From Neostapfia colusana (lineage: Eukaryota > Streptophyta > Magnoliopsida > Poales > Poaceae): a DNA stretch of 64,000 bases. A model generated the notes under the pieces. It ran no database searches. It saw only the letters and a program-made list of their open reading frames with translations, and was not told the DNA's origin. The stretch covers positions 42,628,699 to 42,692,698 of the forward strand of contig JASWHV010000013.1 in NCBI GenBank assembly GCA_030760725.1, given 5' to 3'. The position numbers and the translations under genes were made by a program. Positions 20,957 to 32,577 of this stretch are shown here, one piece after another (position 1 is the first letter of the stretch; every line of letters begins with the position of its first letter).

Positions 20957-20975
20957 CTAAAACAAAAAGAATTTA
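20941..20975 (-). promoter_or_regulatory. 3' splice site overlapping the accessory ORF start
   Basis: Minus-strand TTAAATTCTTTTTGTTTTAG immediately precedes the ATG at 20956. The plus-strand copy at 5592-5611 is the same. The pyrimidine-rich tract followed by AG fits a plant acceptor. Confidence 0.55.
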
Positions 20976-21149
20976 AAATTAGGTTACATAAACTCTCAAA
21001 CAAAAATCCTATTTTGAATGAAAGTTGGGGTAAGATGAAGAAAATGACTCCTTAAATAACACTTTTCAACCCACACCTTGGAAAATAGTTTTTAAGAAAG
21101 GGCCCTTAAATACGTCCATTTCTACCTAGGTCCACGTTCCTACGGGCAA

Positions 21150-21166
21150 CCTTGGCTCTGATACCA
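21150..21166 (-). other. primer binding site, tRNA-iMet (A4)
   Basis: Minus-strand TGGTATCAGAGCCAAGG, four bases after the LTR end at 21171. Confidence 0.9.
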
Positions 21167-21417
21167 CCACTGTCGCACCCGGTTTTTCCGAAGAACAACC
21201 AAGTGAATAACACATGTATGCCAGGATCATTTTCTCATACATGTGATGACAAATAGTGAAGCATCATTTATTACAAGCCAGGTGTCTAATATAATTAAGT
21301 CTTACATAGCAAATGTCTCGATGGACAATAATAAGTTCATCACAAGTAAATAAACTAGCAGTGGAATATTATTCTTTAGGGCTCCATCACAAGCGTTGCC
21401 CGGGGGTCTCCATGAAC

Positions 21418-21476
21418 CTAGAAACCTTCTTCGGGTCCAAAGTCTTGGTCATTATACACCACCTCATTGTCTTGAC
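21418..21476 (-). other. candidate LTR exon 2 (A4) with stop
   Basis: Minus strand after CTGCTCAG; frame GQDNEVVYNDQDFGPEEGF then TAG at 21420-21418. Confidence 0.5.
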
Positions 21477-21511
21477 CTGAGCAGCAATATAAACCAACAA
21501 ATATGCAAGGT

Positions 21512-21530
21512 TGAGTACCAAGGGTACTCA
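21512..21530 (-). promoter_or_regulatory. conserved LTR hairpin (A4)
   Basis: TGAGTACC-CTT-GGTACTCA on the minus strand. Arms identical to the other A copies, loop changed. Confidence 0.7.
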
Positions 21531-22574
21531 GCAAGTGTGGGAAAATTATATCATGCATGGCTAGAACAAGGAGAGGTTGAACTCATGGTTAAAGCACTAT
21601 GCAATTAATTCGTATCACCTTAGCTTTTTAAGCACCTACATTACTACATAGATGAAATGGTCCCAAGCTCCCATACCCTCATCATAATCAAATAACCATA
21701 ACATCATTTCCGATGTTAAGCTCCCCGCTTAACATTCACAACTTCCAAAACCATCAATCCTCTAATCATGAATAAGTCCAAGCCGCTCTTGACCGTGAGC
21801 ACGGCTGTCATGACAGTTTTGACTCTGCAGAGTTTGCACCACTGTACCCACATGTAGTGATTTCATCCTCCGTTGTCGGGTGGACTAAAAGAACGTCCAT
21901 TATGACAGTGGCCACGAACCACATTCACACTTCCCAGGTGTGTAGCCAGGAGATCACTACGAAGACTTTACAAAGGGATTCCCGACGAGTGTGGGCCCAC
22001 TGAGGTTTCACCCCTAACAGCATACAAGAGGCTCCAACCCTGCTGCAGTGGCCCCCTCTTGAGCCTTGCGGTTCATATGGTAGTCCAGCTGACACCTATT
22101 CCCCGCACCATCCAACACACCCATACTACGCCGGGGATACACCTAATTAATTGGCCAAGCTGCCCCATCTCAGCATGTGGTTGGCACTGTAAAGCCAGGT
22201 TACATGCTCCATGAACCGGTCCTTAGGATCCAGGCAAGTACTAAACACAAACCCGAGTCTCGTGCACCCAGCACACAACCAAAACATCCAACTTGCCTTG
22301 ATCCCTACCTCTACATAACTCATAATATCTCATTCAAGAGTATGGTAAAATTAAATTGATGATCTCATATCCCAAATATCCCATTCTAAGCATGGCTAAG
22401 CATATGCATAATAATAAATGACATGATAAAATAAATCCCAACCCAAGCTACAAGGAAACAAGGTGATGCAATTCTAGGGGAACTTCCTAGCATGGGTTTC
22501 ATATTTAACTTGACAATGCAAATAATTCTATCTACACATCCTAGCATAGGATCAAAGTGGTCAAGGACACTTGC

Positions 22575-22643
22575 CTCCTTCTTGCTGCTCTTGAAATGGG
22601 TAGTCCTGGTCTTGGAAAGGAATAACTTGCTCTTGAGCAGGTT
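22575..22643 (-). other. candidate LTR exon 1 (A4)
   Basis: Minus strand between GATGTAG and GGAG|GCAAGT; same 69 bases and same phase as in A1 and A3. Confidence 0.5.
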
Positions 22644-24180
22644 CTACATCATACCATCACACATAGCAAAAGAAAAACAACAATCATAAGACATAGTTCA
22701 CACTTCTACTTCATACAAACCACACATTCAAATTTATGAAAGTTCTTTACCATTATATGTGTTGTGGTTACTTTATGTGTGTTGAGTTGTGTCTTGCATG
22801 CACTTTTAACCATGTGTATATGATTCCTACTTTTGTGTCCACATTTATACTTACATACTATATATATGAGTTTCCAATAAATTTCTTATATTCAACTACT
22901 ACACCTTTTCACTACCAAGTGTGTATGAAAAGTATTTTTCTTCCCTATATGTGCCTTCATAATTTCTACCAACCCTAAACTGAACTCTTTGGATTTTAAA
23001 AACTCCATTTATCATTTACTAGTTGCTATATTTTCAGATTTATATTCCTATGCATAATTGTGTATTTTATTATGAAATTAGTAATACACATCATCTAAAC
23101 AGAATAGGTTCTGGTCCTAAATAATTTAATAACATATTTTGACCTTTGCCTCTGATGTAAACTATTTCATAATTATTTTCCCTATTTTGTAAAACTATTT
23201 ATTACTTAAAAATGTGTCCCTAATTGTGAATAATAAATTAAACAGATTCAATTCAGTTCAAAATATGTTTTTATCTCACTCCAAAATTTCCTAAACACTG
23301 AGAAAGTCTTTAACTTAATTTTGACAATATGTTTGTCCCACTTTTTAATTTTTAAACACTAGTTACATATTCAATTTCCTAAATTAAATACTAAACAGGG
23401 CTAAAAAAATAAACTCACCCCACTACAGGGTCTATAATACTATTTTCAAAATTCCAGGGGTCTAGCTACACTTATCAGAGGTGTTTTTCCTAATTTTTAT
23501 TAAGTCCAGGGGCTAAAACTGATTTTTAAATGAATTTACATGATTTTCTGGAGTTCCAGGGGCTAGATCAGAAGTTTCCGGGGCTAGCTATTATTTCCCG
23601 AGAACCCCAGGGGGTAGCACGTAAGATTTCCAGTCTTTATAACGCGGGGCTGACGTGGACCGTCCGATTTTAAACCGACGGCCGAGATTATAACATCGAA
23701 CCGGTACGCGGGGGTTTAAACCCTACCGTGCGATTTAAAATAAACGGCGCACAAGCGGCCACGTCGCTCTGATCGAGCGCGGGCGGCGCTGCCGGCGGCG
23801 CACGGTGGCGGGAAGCGGCGATCTCGCCAGAAACTTTCGGATCCTCGAGAATTCTGCCTAGAACTGTGATCTTATGGCATAGATCGGTAGAGGGGAGGTC
23901 GGGGATCTCACCTCGGGGGTTTTCTTGAGCTCGGAGGTCCTGGGAGGTGATCGGCGGCGAGGTCCGAGGCAAAACCACGGCGAAGCTCGTCGGCGCTGTG
24001 TTTACACCGCAAGTCACCGAGTTTTCTGCACCTGCAAGGTTCCCCGGAGGCGGTGGATCAAGACCAGCGAGTTAGATCGGAGTTTCCGAGCTTAGATCGG
24101 CCGGAATTCACCGGAGAAGTCTCGGTTCTCACCGGAGTAAAAATCGGCGATCGCCTGGGAAAAACAGAACGGGGCCGGGG

Positions 24181-24188
24181 TTTTTATA
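24181..24188 (-). promoter_or_regulatory. TATA box of A4 LTR
   Basis: TATAAAAA on the minus strand, same LTR offset as the other copies. Confidence 0.7.
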
Positions 24189-24598
24189 GACGGGAGAGGG
24201 CGGCGGGGTGGTTTAGATCATGTCCGTTTCCTCCTCGAGCAAAATTCGGCTGTGATCCGCAGCAGTTTCGATCGGTTTGGATTCGGTGAGAGAGAGTCCG
24301 GCGCGGCGCGAGGTGGAAGACGAAGCCCGGGTGGGTCCCGCCTGTCAGCGTGAGAAAACGCGGGCGCGCGGCTGCGGGCTGGCGCGGGGTAAGTTGGGCC
24401 GGCTGGTGGGTTTCGGCCCACTGGCCGGTTTTTTTTCTGTTTTCTCTTTTTCTTTTTCCATTTCTTTTCTGATTTGAGTTTAATTTGAATTCCAGTTTGA
24501 ATTTGAATTTTTGCAAAACATGCAACACGTCCAAAAATTTTTAAATTCCCCTCTTAACATGATTTAAGGTTTTGAATCAAAATTTTTGGGGTGTTACA

Positions 24599-25347
24599 CA
24601 GCGCGCGGAGGAGGAAGCAGCTGGTGGCGACGGTGGCTGCTCGGTGGCACAGCCGACAGCTGCTCCGTGGAATTTCCCACCGAGGCTGTGACTTTGTGTG
24701 CAAGACTTCCCACCTTCTCTCTATGACATGTGGGTCCCACCTGGGGTTTTAACCTCTGAAATTTACTCCTAATCACTGTTGTAAACAGTGAATCCCAAAA
24801 TACCCCTGGTGATTCAAATTATTCACCCATGAGCCATTTGAATTGATTAGAATTCAAATTGGGTTTGGTTTGAATGAATTTCAGCACAAGTTCAGTTTGG
24901 AATTCAAATAAAGTTTGAATTTGTCCCACTTATCTCATGTCAAGATCAACTCCAAATGGATTGAAAATTGGAGTGTGAGCTCACAAAATTGTGCTGAATA
25001 AGAATATGCCTCCTACTTTTGAATTCATGGGATAAAAACAGTTTGAATTTGAATATGGTTTCAAACTGCCCTCGTTCTAACTATACCCAAAATGACCTCA
25101 AAAAGGTTTTGAATTTGGGTGAAACTTGGCATGGACATCCCTAGCAATGTGTAGGAGTTTTCATATGCCCAGCCCCTCTATATCATATGTGGGAAATACC
25201 ACTTTTGCAATATGTGAGTTTGTTCTCTAATTAGCATGTTGATGATGGTAACTTGCTCTTCATTTGTGTCTATCAACTTGCTTCAAATGAGGTGTGTGTG
25301 TGGTGATGAACACTTTGAATATGTGTCCAAAAACTGAGGCCCTTACA
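24599..25347 (-). repeat. truncated 3' LTR of family B
   Basis: Minus-strand start TGTAAGGGCCTCAG at 25347; matches 35897-36644. About 3.3 kb of LTR is missing beyond 24599. Confidence 0.85.
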
Positions 25348-25349
25348 TT

Positions 25350-25366
25350 CCTCCCCCCTTAAAAGA
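25350..25366 (-). other. polypurine tract of family B
   Basis: Minus strand TCTTTTAAGGGGGGAGG just upstream of the 3' LTR. Confidence 0.85.
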
Positions 25367-25417
25367 ATCTCGTCCCGAGATTATAAGGTGAAAACGAGAG
25401 AGAGGACGGTGGAAAAA

Positions 25418-26674
25418 TTACCGGATATGCGACGTGAAAAAGTCGGGGTAGTTATAGGGAAGAAATCCTTCGCTCTCCCATGTCGCTTCGTCCACGGAGT
25501 GATTACTCCATAGAACCTTGTAGAACCACAACGTACGGTTGCGTGTGGTTTGGGCCTTTTCATCAATAATCTGCACCGGTTCCTCCCGATAGGTGAGATC
25601 CGGTTGCAGTTCTTCAATGTCCTCCAGCTGAACGGTAGTAGATAGCTTGAGACACTTCCTCAGCTGGGAAATATGAAAGACGTCATGCACACCGGAAAGT
25701 GCTTCTGGTAATTTCAGCTGGTATGCCACTGATCCACATCTTTCGGTAATCTGGAATGGACCGATGAATCGGGGTGCCAACTTTCCTCTCACCCCAAATC
25801 TGTTTACGCCCTTCATTGGAGATACATGTAGATATACGTGATCTCCCACTTCAAATTGTAATGGGCGTCTTCTCCGGTCCGCATACTGTTTCTGACGGGA
25901 TTTGGCGGCTTTTAGGTTTGCTTGAATCAGTCGAACCTTCTCTTCCGCGTTGTTGACGAGGTCAATCCCGAAGGTAACCCTTTCGCCAGACTCACACCAG
26001 TTCAATGGTGTGCGGCATTTTCTTCCGTATAGCACCTCGTAGGGCGCCATCTTGATGCTGGCTTGGTACACATTGTTGTACGAGAACTCGGCTAACGGCA
26101 AGTGATCATCCCAGTTCTTGCCGTGGTTGATAGCGCAAGCTCGTAGCATGTCTTCTAGGATCTGATTCACCCGCTCCGTTTGCCCATCCGTCTGCGGGTG
26201 GTATGCTGAACTACGGATCAGCTTCATCCCCAATGCAGCGTGCAGCTGCTCCCAAAAACGGGACACAAATAAAGTGCCCCGATCCGATATGATAGTACGG
26301 GGTACGCCGTACAAGCATAGGATCCGTGAAATGTACAGTTCAGCGTACTTCTTGGCGTTGTAGTTGGTGTTGACCGGGATGAAATGGGCAACTTTGGTGA
26401 GCCGGTCGACGATCACCCACACAGAATCATGCTTTTGAAGAGTGGTGGGTAAACCGACGATGAAATCCATGCTCACATCCTCCCACTTCCAGGCAGGAAT
26501 GCCCAGTGGTTGCAGCAGTCCCGGTTTCCGCATATGGTCTGCCTCCACCCTTCGACATGTATCACACTCGGACACGTACTTTGCAGTCTCCCGCTTCATC
26601 CGTGTCCACCAAAACTTGCTTCTGAGTTCTTGATACATTTTGTTGCTGCCAGGGTGAATAGAAAACTTTGACAA
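25418..26674 (-). CDS. integrase with chromodomain (family B), open 418 codons
   Basis: Uninterrupted frame. The zinc-binding N-terminus shows HPGSNKMYQ and CDTCRR. The DDE core has D of MDFIVGLP, D of SDRGTLF and E of TDGQTERVNQ, about residues 70-190. The C-terminal part has GPFQITERCGSVAYQL and DVFHISQLRKCL, then a chromodomain-like end: QIIDEKAQTTRNRT, YKVLWSNHS, EATWESEGFLPYNYPDFF. Its role is insertion of the cDNA, with the chromodomain expected to guide targeting (known for the chromovirus lineage). In the ancestral element this was the tail of pol; a one-base deletion near 26675 now separates it from RNase H, so the protein would not be made as part of the polyprotein. The given start is an internal Met, not a true start. 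Confidence 0.85.
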   Translation of the reverse strand: MSKFSIHPGSNKMYQELRSKFWWTRMKRETAKYVSECDTCRRVEADHMRKPGLLQPLGIPAWKWEDVSMDFIVGLPTTLQKHDSVWVIVDRLTKVAHFIPVNTNYNAKKYAELYISRILCLYGVPRTIISDRGTLFVSRFWEQLHAALGMKLIRSSAYHPQTDGQTERVNQILEDMLRACAINHGKNWDDHLPLAEFSYNNVYQASIKMAPYEVLYGRKCRTPLNWCESGERVTFGIDLVNNAEEKVRLIQANLKAAKSRQKQYADRRRRPLQFEVGDHVYLHVSPMKGVNRFGVRGKLAPRFIGPFQITERCGSVAYQLKLPEALSGVHDVFHISQLRKCLKLSTTVQLEDIEELQPDLTYREEPVQIIDEKAQTTRNRTLWFYKVLWSNHSVDEATWESEGFLPYNYPDFFTSHIR

Positions 26675-28200
26675 GTGAGCTTCATCAAGATCTTATTCCG
26701 TAATTCCGGGTTACGGGGTACGACGATCTGGTCCTTGAACCATAGGACGCCGTCTCCGTCCTTCCGGAAACATTTAAGCTCCCCACTGTCTACACGTTTC
26801 CGCAAATGTGACATGCCCTTGTCATTTTTCTGGGCTGCCGCTATCTCTTCACGGATGGTGGGGATCAAAGCTAGGTTGTAGAGAGCTCCGTGTGGAATCA
26901 CATGCAGTGGTGGTTCGCTCTCTTCCAACGGTGTGATGGTCAGATTGTTGACGAGTGACTTGCGGCTCAGCGCATCTGCCACTACGTTTGCCTTGCCCGT
27001 ATGATAATGGATTTCTATTTCGTAATCCTTTATCAGTTCCAACCATCTTCGTTGCCTCATGTTCAGCTCCTTCTGAGTGAATATGTACTTGAGGCTTTTG
27101 TAGTCGGTATACAAATGTACAAGGTTACCGAGTAGGTAGTGCCTCCACATTTTCAGTGCAAGTACCACAGCAGCGAGCTCCAAGTCGTGGGTTGGATAAT
27201 TCTGCTCATGGTTTCTAAGCTGCCGTGACCCATACGCGACCACTCTTCGGTCTTGCATCAGCACACATCCGAGCCCAATGGCGGATGCATTGCAGTACAT
27301 ATCAAACGGTTTTGTTGTGTCTGGCTGCGCCAAAACCGGTGCTTATGTCAGGTGCTTGACTAAAGCCTTGAATGCTGCTTCACACACTGGAATCCAAACA
27401 TATTTGGTAGCCTTCTTCAGCAGCTCTGTCATAGGCTTGGCAATCTTCGAGAAGTTCGGAATGAACCTCCGATAATATCCCGCGAGTCCGAGGAAACTCC
27501 ATACCTCATGAACAGTTCTCGGGGATTTCCAATTCAGCACTTGAGTGATCTTGCTCGGGTCTACAGCGATACCCTCTGCTGAGATGATATGCCCGAGGAA
27601 AGGCACTTGCGATATCCAGAACTCGCATTTGCTGAATTTCGCGTATAGCTTGTGATCCCGCAGCCGTTGCAAGACTATACGCAGATGCTTCTTGTGATCT
27701 TCCTCTGACTTGGAATATACTAATATGTCGTCGATGAAGACCACGACAAACTTGTCCAGCTACGGCATGAATACCGAGTTCATCAAGTACATGAAGTGAG
27801 CTGGAGCATTGGTGAGGCCGAAGGACATGACCAGGTACCCATAAAGCCCGTACCTCATCGAGAAAGCTGTCTTTGAAATGTCCTCCGCCCTTATCTTAAT
27901 CTGATGGTACCCGGATCTTAAGTCCATCTTGGAAAAGATCTTTGCTTCCACCAACTGATCAAACAACATGTCGATCCGTGGCAACGGGTACTTGTTCTTG
28001 ATGGTTACGGTATTTAATGGACGATAGTCCACGCAAAGCCGTAGCATCTCATCCTTCTTCTTTACAAATAATGCCGAACAGCCCCATGGCAAGGAGCTCG
28101 GCCTAATAAAACCCTTTTCCAGCAGGTCCGTTAGCTGGGTCTTCAATTCAGCCAATTCCTTGGGCGCCATCTTGTACGGCCTTCGGGATATTGGCTTGGT
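26596..28200 (-). pseudogene. family B RT and RNase H (two in-frame stops, terminal frameshift)
   Basis: Follows the stop at 28203-28201 in the same frame. RT: ELAELKTQLTDLLEKGFIRP, ALFVKKKDEMLRLCVDYRPLN, SKMDLRSGYHQIKI, FGLTNAPAHFMYLMN, FIDD catalytic box, RT thumb (GLAGYYRRFIPNFSK). Stops are at 27762-27760 (before LDKFVVVFIDD) and 27345-27343 (VKHLT then TAA). RNase H has YCNASAIGLGCVLMQ, where the catalytic Asp of the usual YCDAS is replaced by Asn, then THDLELAAVV, YTDYKSLKY and VADALSRK. The frame leaves integrase near 26675. Non-functional. Confidence 0.85.
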
Positions 28201-29982
28201 TCACGGTGCAAGTTCAATCTTGAACTCCACCTCTCTATCAGGCGGCATCCCTGGAAAATCCTCCGGGAACACGTCAGGGAACTCTCGGACGACTGGAATA
28301 TCTTCCAATCTGATGGTTGTGGCTTGGTAGACACTTGGAAGTTTTATTTCTGGACTGTCCAGAAATAATGAGTGAGGTTCGTGCCCTTTTGAGTTTAAGT
28401 GCGCAACTCGGAGGACGGTGTCTAAAATAGCGCCGTGGCGGGTTAACCACGACATCCCTAAGATGACATCGACCTTTTGTCCCTCTAAGATTATGAGAGA
28501 CGTAGGGTATACTCTACCCTCTAAGCACAATGGCGCTTTTGGGACCATCATGCTTGCTGAAATTTTCCCACCCGGTGAACAGATGACATATGGACTATCA
28601 GTGGGTAGTATTTGCAAGCTATATTTATCAATGAAAGCTTGGCTAATGAAGCTATGCGTGGCGTCTGAAACAAATAGTACTATGGCGGGATGCTGGTGGA
28701 GTTGGAACATACCCGCAAGGATTGGCTCGCCCTCCGGCACATCCTCTATGGCCAGCTGGTGGACAGTGCCGGGCCTAGGGTTTGCCCGCCGCGCATTAGT
28801 ATGGTTCCGGGGTTGATTCCTCCCAGGAAACTGTGGTGCCACTCCGCCGCCTTGCCTCTCCGGGCAACTGCTCGCGAAGTGTCCTGGATGACCACACTTG
28901 TAACATGTGGCCGCTGCTGGTGTAGTGCTCGGGGGATGAAAGCCCGGCATGCGCTGCTGAGGCGCATACGCACGTGGCATCGACCACTGCTTCTGTTGTT
29001 GTTGCGGAAGTGGTGCTGGCATTGCCGGCCTGAATGCCGGTGAAGAGTACGGCCGACTGCGGAATGGCATCGGCCTCTGTAGTGGCTGCCAGCGTGAACC
29101 TGATGGTGGGCGATTCACCATCCGAAACTTCTGAAAAGGACCGCTTCCTTCTCCGCTGCTCTGCGGTGCGCTTCGCTTTCGCTCCGCCACCGCCAACTCC
29201 TTGCCGGAGTCCTCTTGAACAATCGCAGCGTCAATGATGTCGTTGAGGCTGCCCGATTGAACATCGCCAATTTGTCCTTCAGGAGCGGGTTAAGCCCCTG
29301 GTAAAAATGGTCCCGCCGCTTCTCGTCGGTATCTGCGTGATACGATGCAGAGTGCGAGATCATTGAACGCCCTGGAGTATTCCAGCGCATTTCGGCTCCC
29401 TTGTTGCAGGTGTAAGAATTCATGCGTCTTCCTCTTCATCAGACCTGGCGGTATGTGATAGGCCCTGAAGGCCGTCCAGAACTCCGTCCAGGTCATAACT
29501 CGGTCGGAGGGCTGTGAAGCACAAAAGATGGCCCACCACGCGCTCGCGGATCCTTGGAGCTGCTGGACCGCGAACTGAGTCTTGCGCTGCTCACTTATCT
29601 GGAGCAGCCCGAACTTCATCTCTATTGCACGGAGCCAATTGTACGCGTCAAGAGGTTCATCCGCCCTTGAAAATACCGGGGGATGAGTAGCCAGGAAGTC
29701 GGAGTAGGAGCTCTGTTGACGCTCCTCACGATCTTGACGTCTCTCTGGGCGAGACGTATTGGCGATAAGAGTTTGCAGCAACTCCGTGTGCTGCTGATGT
29801 GAACCCACCATTGCCGCGACGATGTCGGCCAATGTAACCGTTGGCAGTGGCGGTGGCGGTGTTTGCTGTTGCTGTTGCTACTGTTGCTGCTGTTGTCCCG
29901 AGGAGTCCTCGGGAGGCTGTTGGGAGGTCTCTCCCCCTTGGCTAGTACCCCCAACGTCCGAGTTGGCACGGGTACGCGTCAT
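28201..29982 (-). pseudogene. family B gag and protease (nonsense codon, frameshifts, lost protease motif)
   Basis: The ATG at 29982 follows TTGAATTTCAG|A, a 3' splice site. The N-terminal Gln repeat contains a TAG at 29880-29878. Gag domain: SYSDFLATHPPVFSRADEPLDAYNWLRAIE, SASAWWAIF, MTWTEFWTAFRAYHIP. Frame changes near 29300-29420 and 29200 follow. The last frame (29196-28201) has a zinc knuckle CYKCGHPGHFASSC and a protease in which the expected DSG-A-T-HSFIS reads VSDATHSFIS, so the catalytic Asp is not in place. It then reaches the RT leader PDVFPEDFPGMPPDREVEF and a TGA at 28203-28201. Inactive. Confidence 0.8.
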
Positions 29983-30254
29983 TCTGAAATTCAAAACAGC
30001 AGCGATTAGTGCATGTCATACTTAAAATTCCATATGCAACAGTAGGTATTGAAGTGACACATGATTAATTTGCACAACATTCACATATATTGATAAAGCA
30101 TAAAATTTATACAAGATACATTATTCTCGGTTCTCCGAGAAGTTGTGCTCATGTCGTCACTACCTATAAATACGCTACTGCTTACACGACATGTCACCGA
30201 TTACAAAAGTTGGGTTACACTACCCTAGCTGCCCTACTTGGCAACTGTAACCCC

Positions 30255-31192
30255 CTACTCGGAGTAGAACTCGACCTCCTGTGGGTCGTCCTCCTCCTGT
30301 ACCTCTGCTGGTGGCTCTGGATCTACCACCTCTTCTCCCATCTCGGGTTCTCCCATTGCTGGAAGGCCCAAGACCACCGGTATGCCCAATACCGGAGGTA
30401 CGAGGTCCTGCAAGGCATGCACCTCATCCATAGCCTGGTTGTAGTCCTCTTCCCAGCCTTGCCCTTCCTCAATAGCGTCGTCTCGCTCTTCAGCAAGGTC
30501 CTCGTTCTGATGGGTCAGATTCTGTACCAGTTCTTGCAACGCCGCAATGTCGACACGGCTTTTCCTCTTTGCCTTCTTCAGACGATGCAACTGATTATGT
30601 TGTTCGTTCAGTCGCTTGATCGTCGGAAGGAGCACATTACGGAGTGCGCTGTGAGCACTCTCGAAATGGTCTACACGGCTTGTGCTCTCCTTGAGCTTCG
30701 TGGCGAGATGCTCCGTATGAACAGCTTGGCTGTCCATCACGGCGTTTCCCGCCCTCATCTGGAGGCTAAGGTTTGCCTCCGCGGGGTTGTATCTTGGGCA
30801 ACCCGGATCTGTTGCCTCCCGGTACCTCTCTTCCCACACATTCTGAGCTCGTCCCTCCACCAGAACGAGCGTGTATGGAGTGCCCTCCATAGCCTGCACG
30901 TGTAGTTGGCAGAAACGTGACATGGTGTCACGGGCTGCCACTTGCCACATCCCTTCCGGTTGCCTACCTCTCACCGTGACGGTGAACGGCACCCAACCGG
31001 GTGGCGTAGATCCTGCAGGGACTTCGACATGGATGGTCCACGTCTTGTTCCCCTCTTTGCCTTCTTCCTTGGCAAAGTACTGCAGCATCTGGTTGTATCC
31101 GAAATATTAAAGCATTTGCCATAATGCTTCCGGATAGCCGCTGCGGTGAGAACAGTGGGACACCACCCACCCGTTCTCCAACTGCTTATCTG
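30255..31192 (-). CDS. accessory ORF of family B: unknown domain, coiled coil, acidic tail
   Basis: Open from ATG 31088 for 277 codons. The same frame extends upstream to a 3' splice site (GATGACAG|CAGATAAG near 31192) with one TAA in between at about 31110, so the original protein probably had more N-terminal residues. The N-terminal domain has WTIHVEVPAG, VPFTVTVRGR, MWQVAARDTMSRFCQLH and TPYTLVLVEGRA, a pattern that recurs loosely in family A's accessory ORF (VDAEKDVTWEAITCQSHIY, YMYVLQRES). It is followed by helical coiled-coil stretches (LKESTSRVDHFESAHSALRN, ALQELVQNLTHQNEDLAEER) with a basic KKAKRKSR patch, then a Pro/Glu-rich acidic tail. It lies between PBS and gag, 270 bases before the gag ATG. 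No H3-like motif is visible. Not recognised as a named family; function unknown. Confidence 0.7.
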
Positions 31193-32564
31193 CTGTCATC
31201 TGTCAAAATATATTTGGGAAATGTCAAATATTTATTTAAACAGTAAACCATTGAGTTATAACATAAGACATGTCATTGAACCCATAAAACTTGGAAACAT
31301 AGTTCAAATTTTAAGCAAATTTGACTGCTGATCTGCTGTTTAACATGACAGCCCTGACCAGTTTCCATTTCAACCTGATTTAGGCCATGTTAAAGCAAAA
31401 ATAGTTCTGGATCTCAACATCAAAGTTAAAGCTAACTTCAATAGCTTTCCAGAAAGTATTTGCTTGGCCTAAGATCTGTCCTGGTTCGAAAGTTATGAGA
31501 GGTTAAAGTTAACAGAATTTCTGGAGAAAATTGGACAGCACCTCCCTGCTTTAGGTACTGATTTAATCCAAGAATTCCAGTTAATTCTGTTCCTCATCTG
31601 ACAAAACATTCTGTTACAAAGTTGTAACCCATCTCATAAGCTTTCCAGAACTACCTCATTTTCTTTTTGGATTTTTATGCAGGAAGTCATACTCAATTTA
31701 CAGAGAGTCTTTGTTCTGTCCTGTTTTCTGGACAGTTTTAACTCTACTGCATTTTTCGATTGGTTAGGGGATGGAACACCTCTGGACCTCAGCAGAAAAG
31801 TTGTAAAGCTCTTCCAAAGCTTTCCATAAATGTATCATATGACCCCAACCTCGAAAGAACTCAACCGCTAACCTCTGATTAACTTCAGCCTTGATTCAGC
31901 TGAAAGCAGAGTGCTCTGTCCTTAACAACCTATAAGTTGAAAACTGGTTAACTTTGAATATTCTGATTAAGGGAAGGAATTACATCAAGTTTTTACTTCT
32001 TTGGACAAAAACCTTCAAGTTTTAAATGAAGTTGTTCATTTAGTGGGGTGTGACGTCGATGCGTCACCAGATTATGTCGGTACTACATCCTCACAAAGAA
32101 AAACCTATACCAGACTTAGCCGGCTTCGTTACTTCAGTGGCACTAAACGTCACTCACACACGGATGCTACACGTCTACCGTTTCGTGGTTAGACTACCTG
32201 CAGAAACTCAAACAATCGTCAGACTCGGCTACACCCGGCCGTCATCACTTGCCCGGATGTTCTCAAGCCAAACACGCCTTGAGTTATGTGTTCACGTTTC
32301 AGAACACGTGACGGGGTCTCCCAAGTTGCACCATGCACGCCAGGGACAGACGTTGCTCGAATACCCCAAACGACATGAAGAGTCGTAGAGGACCGTGCAC
32401 CCCCCCAAGACATACACGTCCCGAGATGCACGATTTTCCGACATAATCAAATAAGTTAATATGCCACATACTATATGCTAATAACATCCTTATACGGGCT
32501 ACTAACTCGTTCCTCACAGGATTTTTGAAAAAGATGACCTTTGTAGTGCGTTAAACCTCAAGCG
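31193..32564 (-). other. family B leader between PBS and accessory ORF, no gene
   Basis: AT-rich, stops in all frames. The D element leader at 63.7-64.0 kb has a similar base composition and wording. It may act as intron, packaging or leader sequence; nothing specific is recognised. Confidence 0.6.
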
Positions 32565-32577
32565 AGCTCTGATACCA
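32565..32577 (-). other. primer binding site, tRNA-iMet (family B)
   Basis: Minus-strand TGGTATCAGAGCT, four bases after the LTR end TGTCA at 32582. Confidence 0.88.

Larger units (their letters stand above)
17298..24598 (-). mobile_element. Family-A chromovirus, subfamily b, 5' half (A4), inverted against A3
   Basis: Read on the minus strand: LTR 24598-21171, PBS, leader, accessory ORF, gag-protease-RT, ending inside RNase H at 17298. There it meets the 3' end of the plus-strand LTR A3 at a shared TGTGA (17293-17297). Integrase, PPT and 3' LTR are absent. It is the best preserved family-A copy in the window and supplies the intact reading frames missing from A1. Its right edge (24598) abuts the family-B 3' LTR, which resumes with CAGCG. 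The left edge of the whole A cluster (CCTTC before 245) does not match, so no target-site duplication brackets the cluster. Confidence 0.88.
21171..24598 (-). repeat. 5' LTR of A4 (3428 bp)
   Basis: Minus strand from TGTAACACCCC-type start at 24598 (GTGTTACA on plus) to TGCGACA at 21171. Contains TATA at 24181-24188, first-exon donor GAG|GTGAG at 23911-23910, candidate exon 1, hairpin and exon 2. Inverted repeat partner of 13874-17297. No other gene seen. Confidence 0.9.

Noticed and set aside
30090..30905. 271-codon plus-strand ORF opposite the family B accessory ORF
   Set aside because: Antisense shadow: the minus frame has coiled-coil and acidic-tail features and correct placement in the element.
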